A stretch of DNA of 64,000 bases. Source: Anarhynchus alexandrinus (Eukaryota; Chordata; Aves; Charadriiformes; Charadriidae). Of the stretch, positions 63,964 to 64,000 are shown piece after piece. How positions within the stretch are numbered: the stretch's first letter is position 1; each line of letters starts with the position of its first letter. Made by a program: the position numbers and the translations under genes. The notes below the pieces were generated by a model. It saw only the letters and a list, made by a program, of their open reading frames with translations. It was not told the origin of the DNA and made no database searches. The stretch spans positions 5,898,846-5,962,845 of the forward strand of contig VUYV01000036.1 of NCBI GenBank assembly GCA_008711295.1. The letters are read 5' to 3'.

Positions 63964-64000
63964 GAAGGGAAAGAAAAGGAGAAAAAAAAAAAAAAAAAAA

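Noticed and set aside
1..64000. CRISPR arrays, bacterial operons, rRNA genes
   Set aside because: None seen; the sequence is vertebrate nuclear DNA.

Overview
The window is vertebrate, almost certainly avian, nuclear DNA. It is AT-rich and sparsely coding. Nearly all recognisable repeats are CR1-type LINEs carrying the short ATTCTRTG-like 3' tails seen in bird genomes. I recognise no mammalian Alu or L1 sequence, no bacterial operon structure and no CRISPR. Two bases are ambiguous (n at 4287 and 59419), and the window ends in a run of A.

One real gene is visible. The first coding exon of ADGRB3 (BAI3, adhesion G-protein-coupled receptor B3) lies on the minus strand at 60203-60971. It encodes the signal peptide, the CUB domain and a cysteine-rich segment, 251 codons plus one base. 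A good splice acceptor sits upstream of the ATG and a near-consensus donor follows the coding part. The thrombospondin repeats, GAIN domain and seven-helix region are not in the window, so 1-60202 is the 5' part of the following intron. On the other side, 60972 to about 63707 is upstream intron. A consensus donor at 63706-63707 suggests a non-coding first exon and promoter zone at the far right.

From left to right, the intron holds: a 3.5 kb, 5'-truncated CR1 (about 4910-8412) with broken ORF1 and ORF2; an older CR1 fragment split by an oppositely oriented CR1 (8485-9460); 3'-end CR1 copies at 11196-11538 (-), 23217-24208 (-), 32986-33997 (+) and 48920-49820 (-); very old CR1-like remnants at about 34030-35000 (+) and 42501-42567 (+); several hairpin-forming inverted repeats; and a CpG-rich block at 58220-58760, about 1.5 kb inside the intron. 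Most of 11.5-23.2, 24.2-33.0, 35.0-48.9 and 49.8-58.1 kb shows no gene or repeat I can identify.

I found no convincing new biological system. The items most worth checking are the intronic CpG island, the candidate upstream exon, the two-codon uORF in front of ADGRB3, the perfect hairpins and the nested CR1 insertion.
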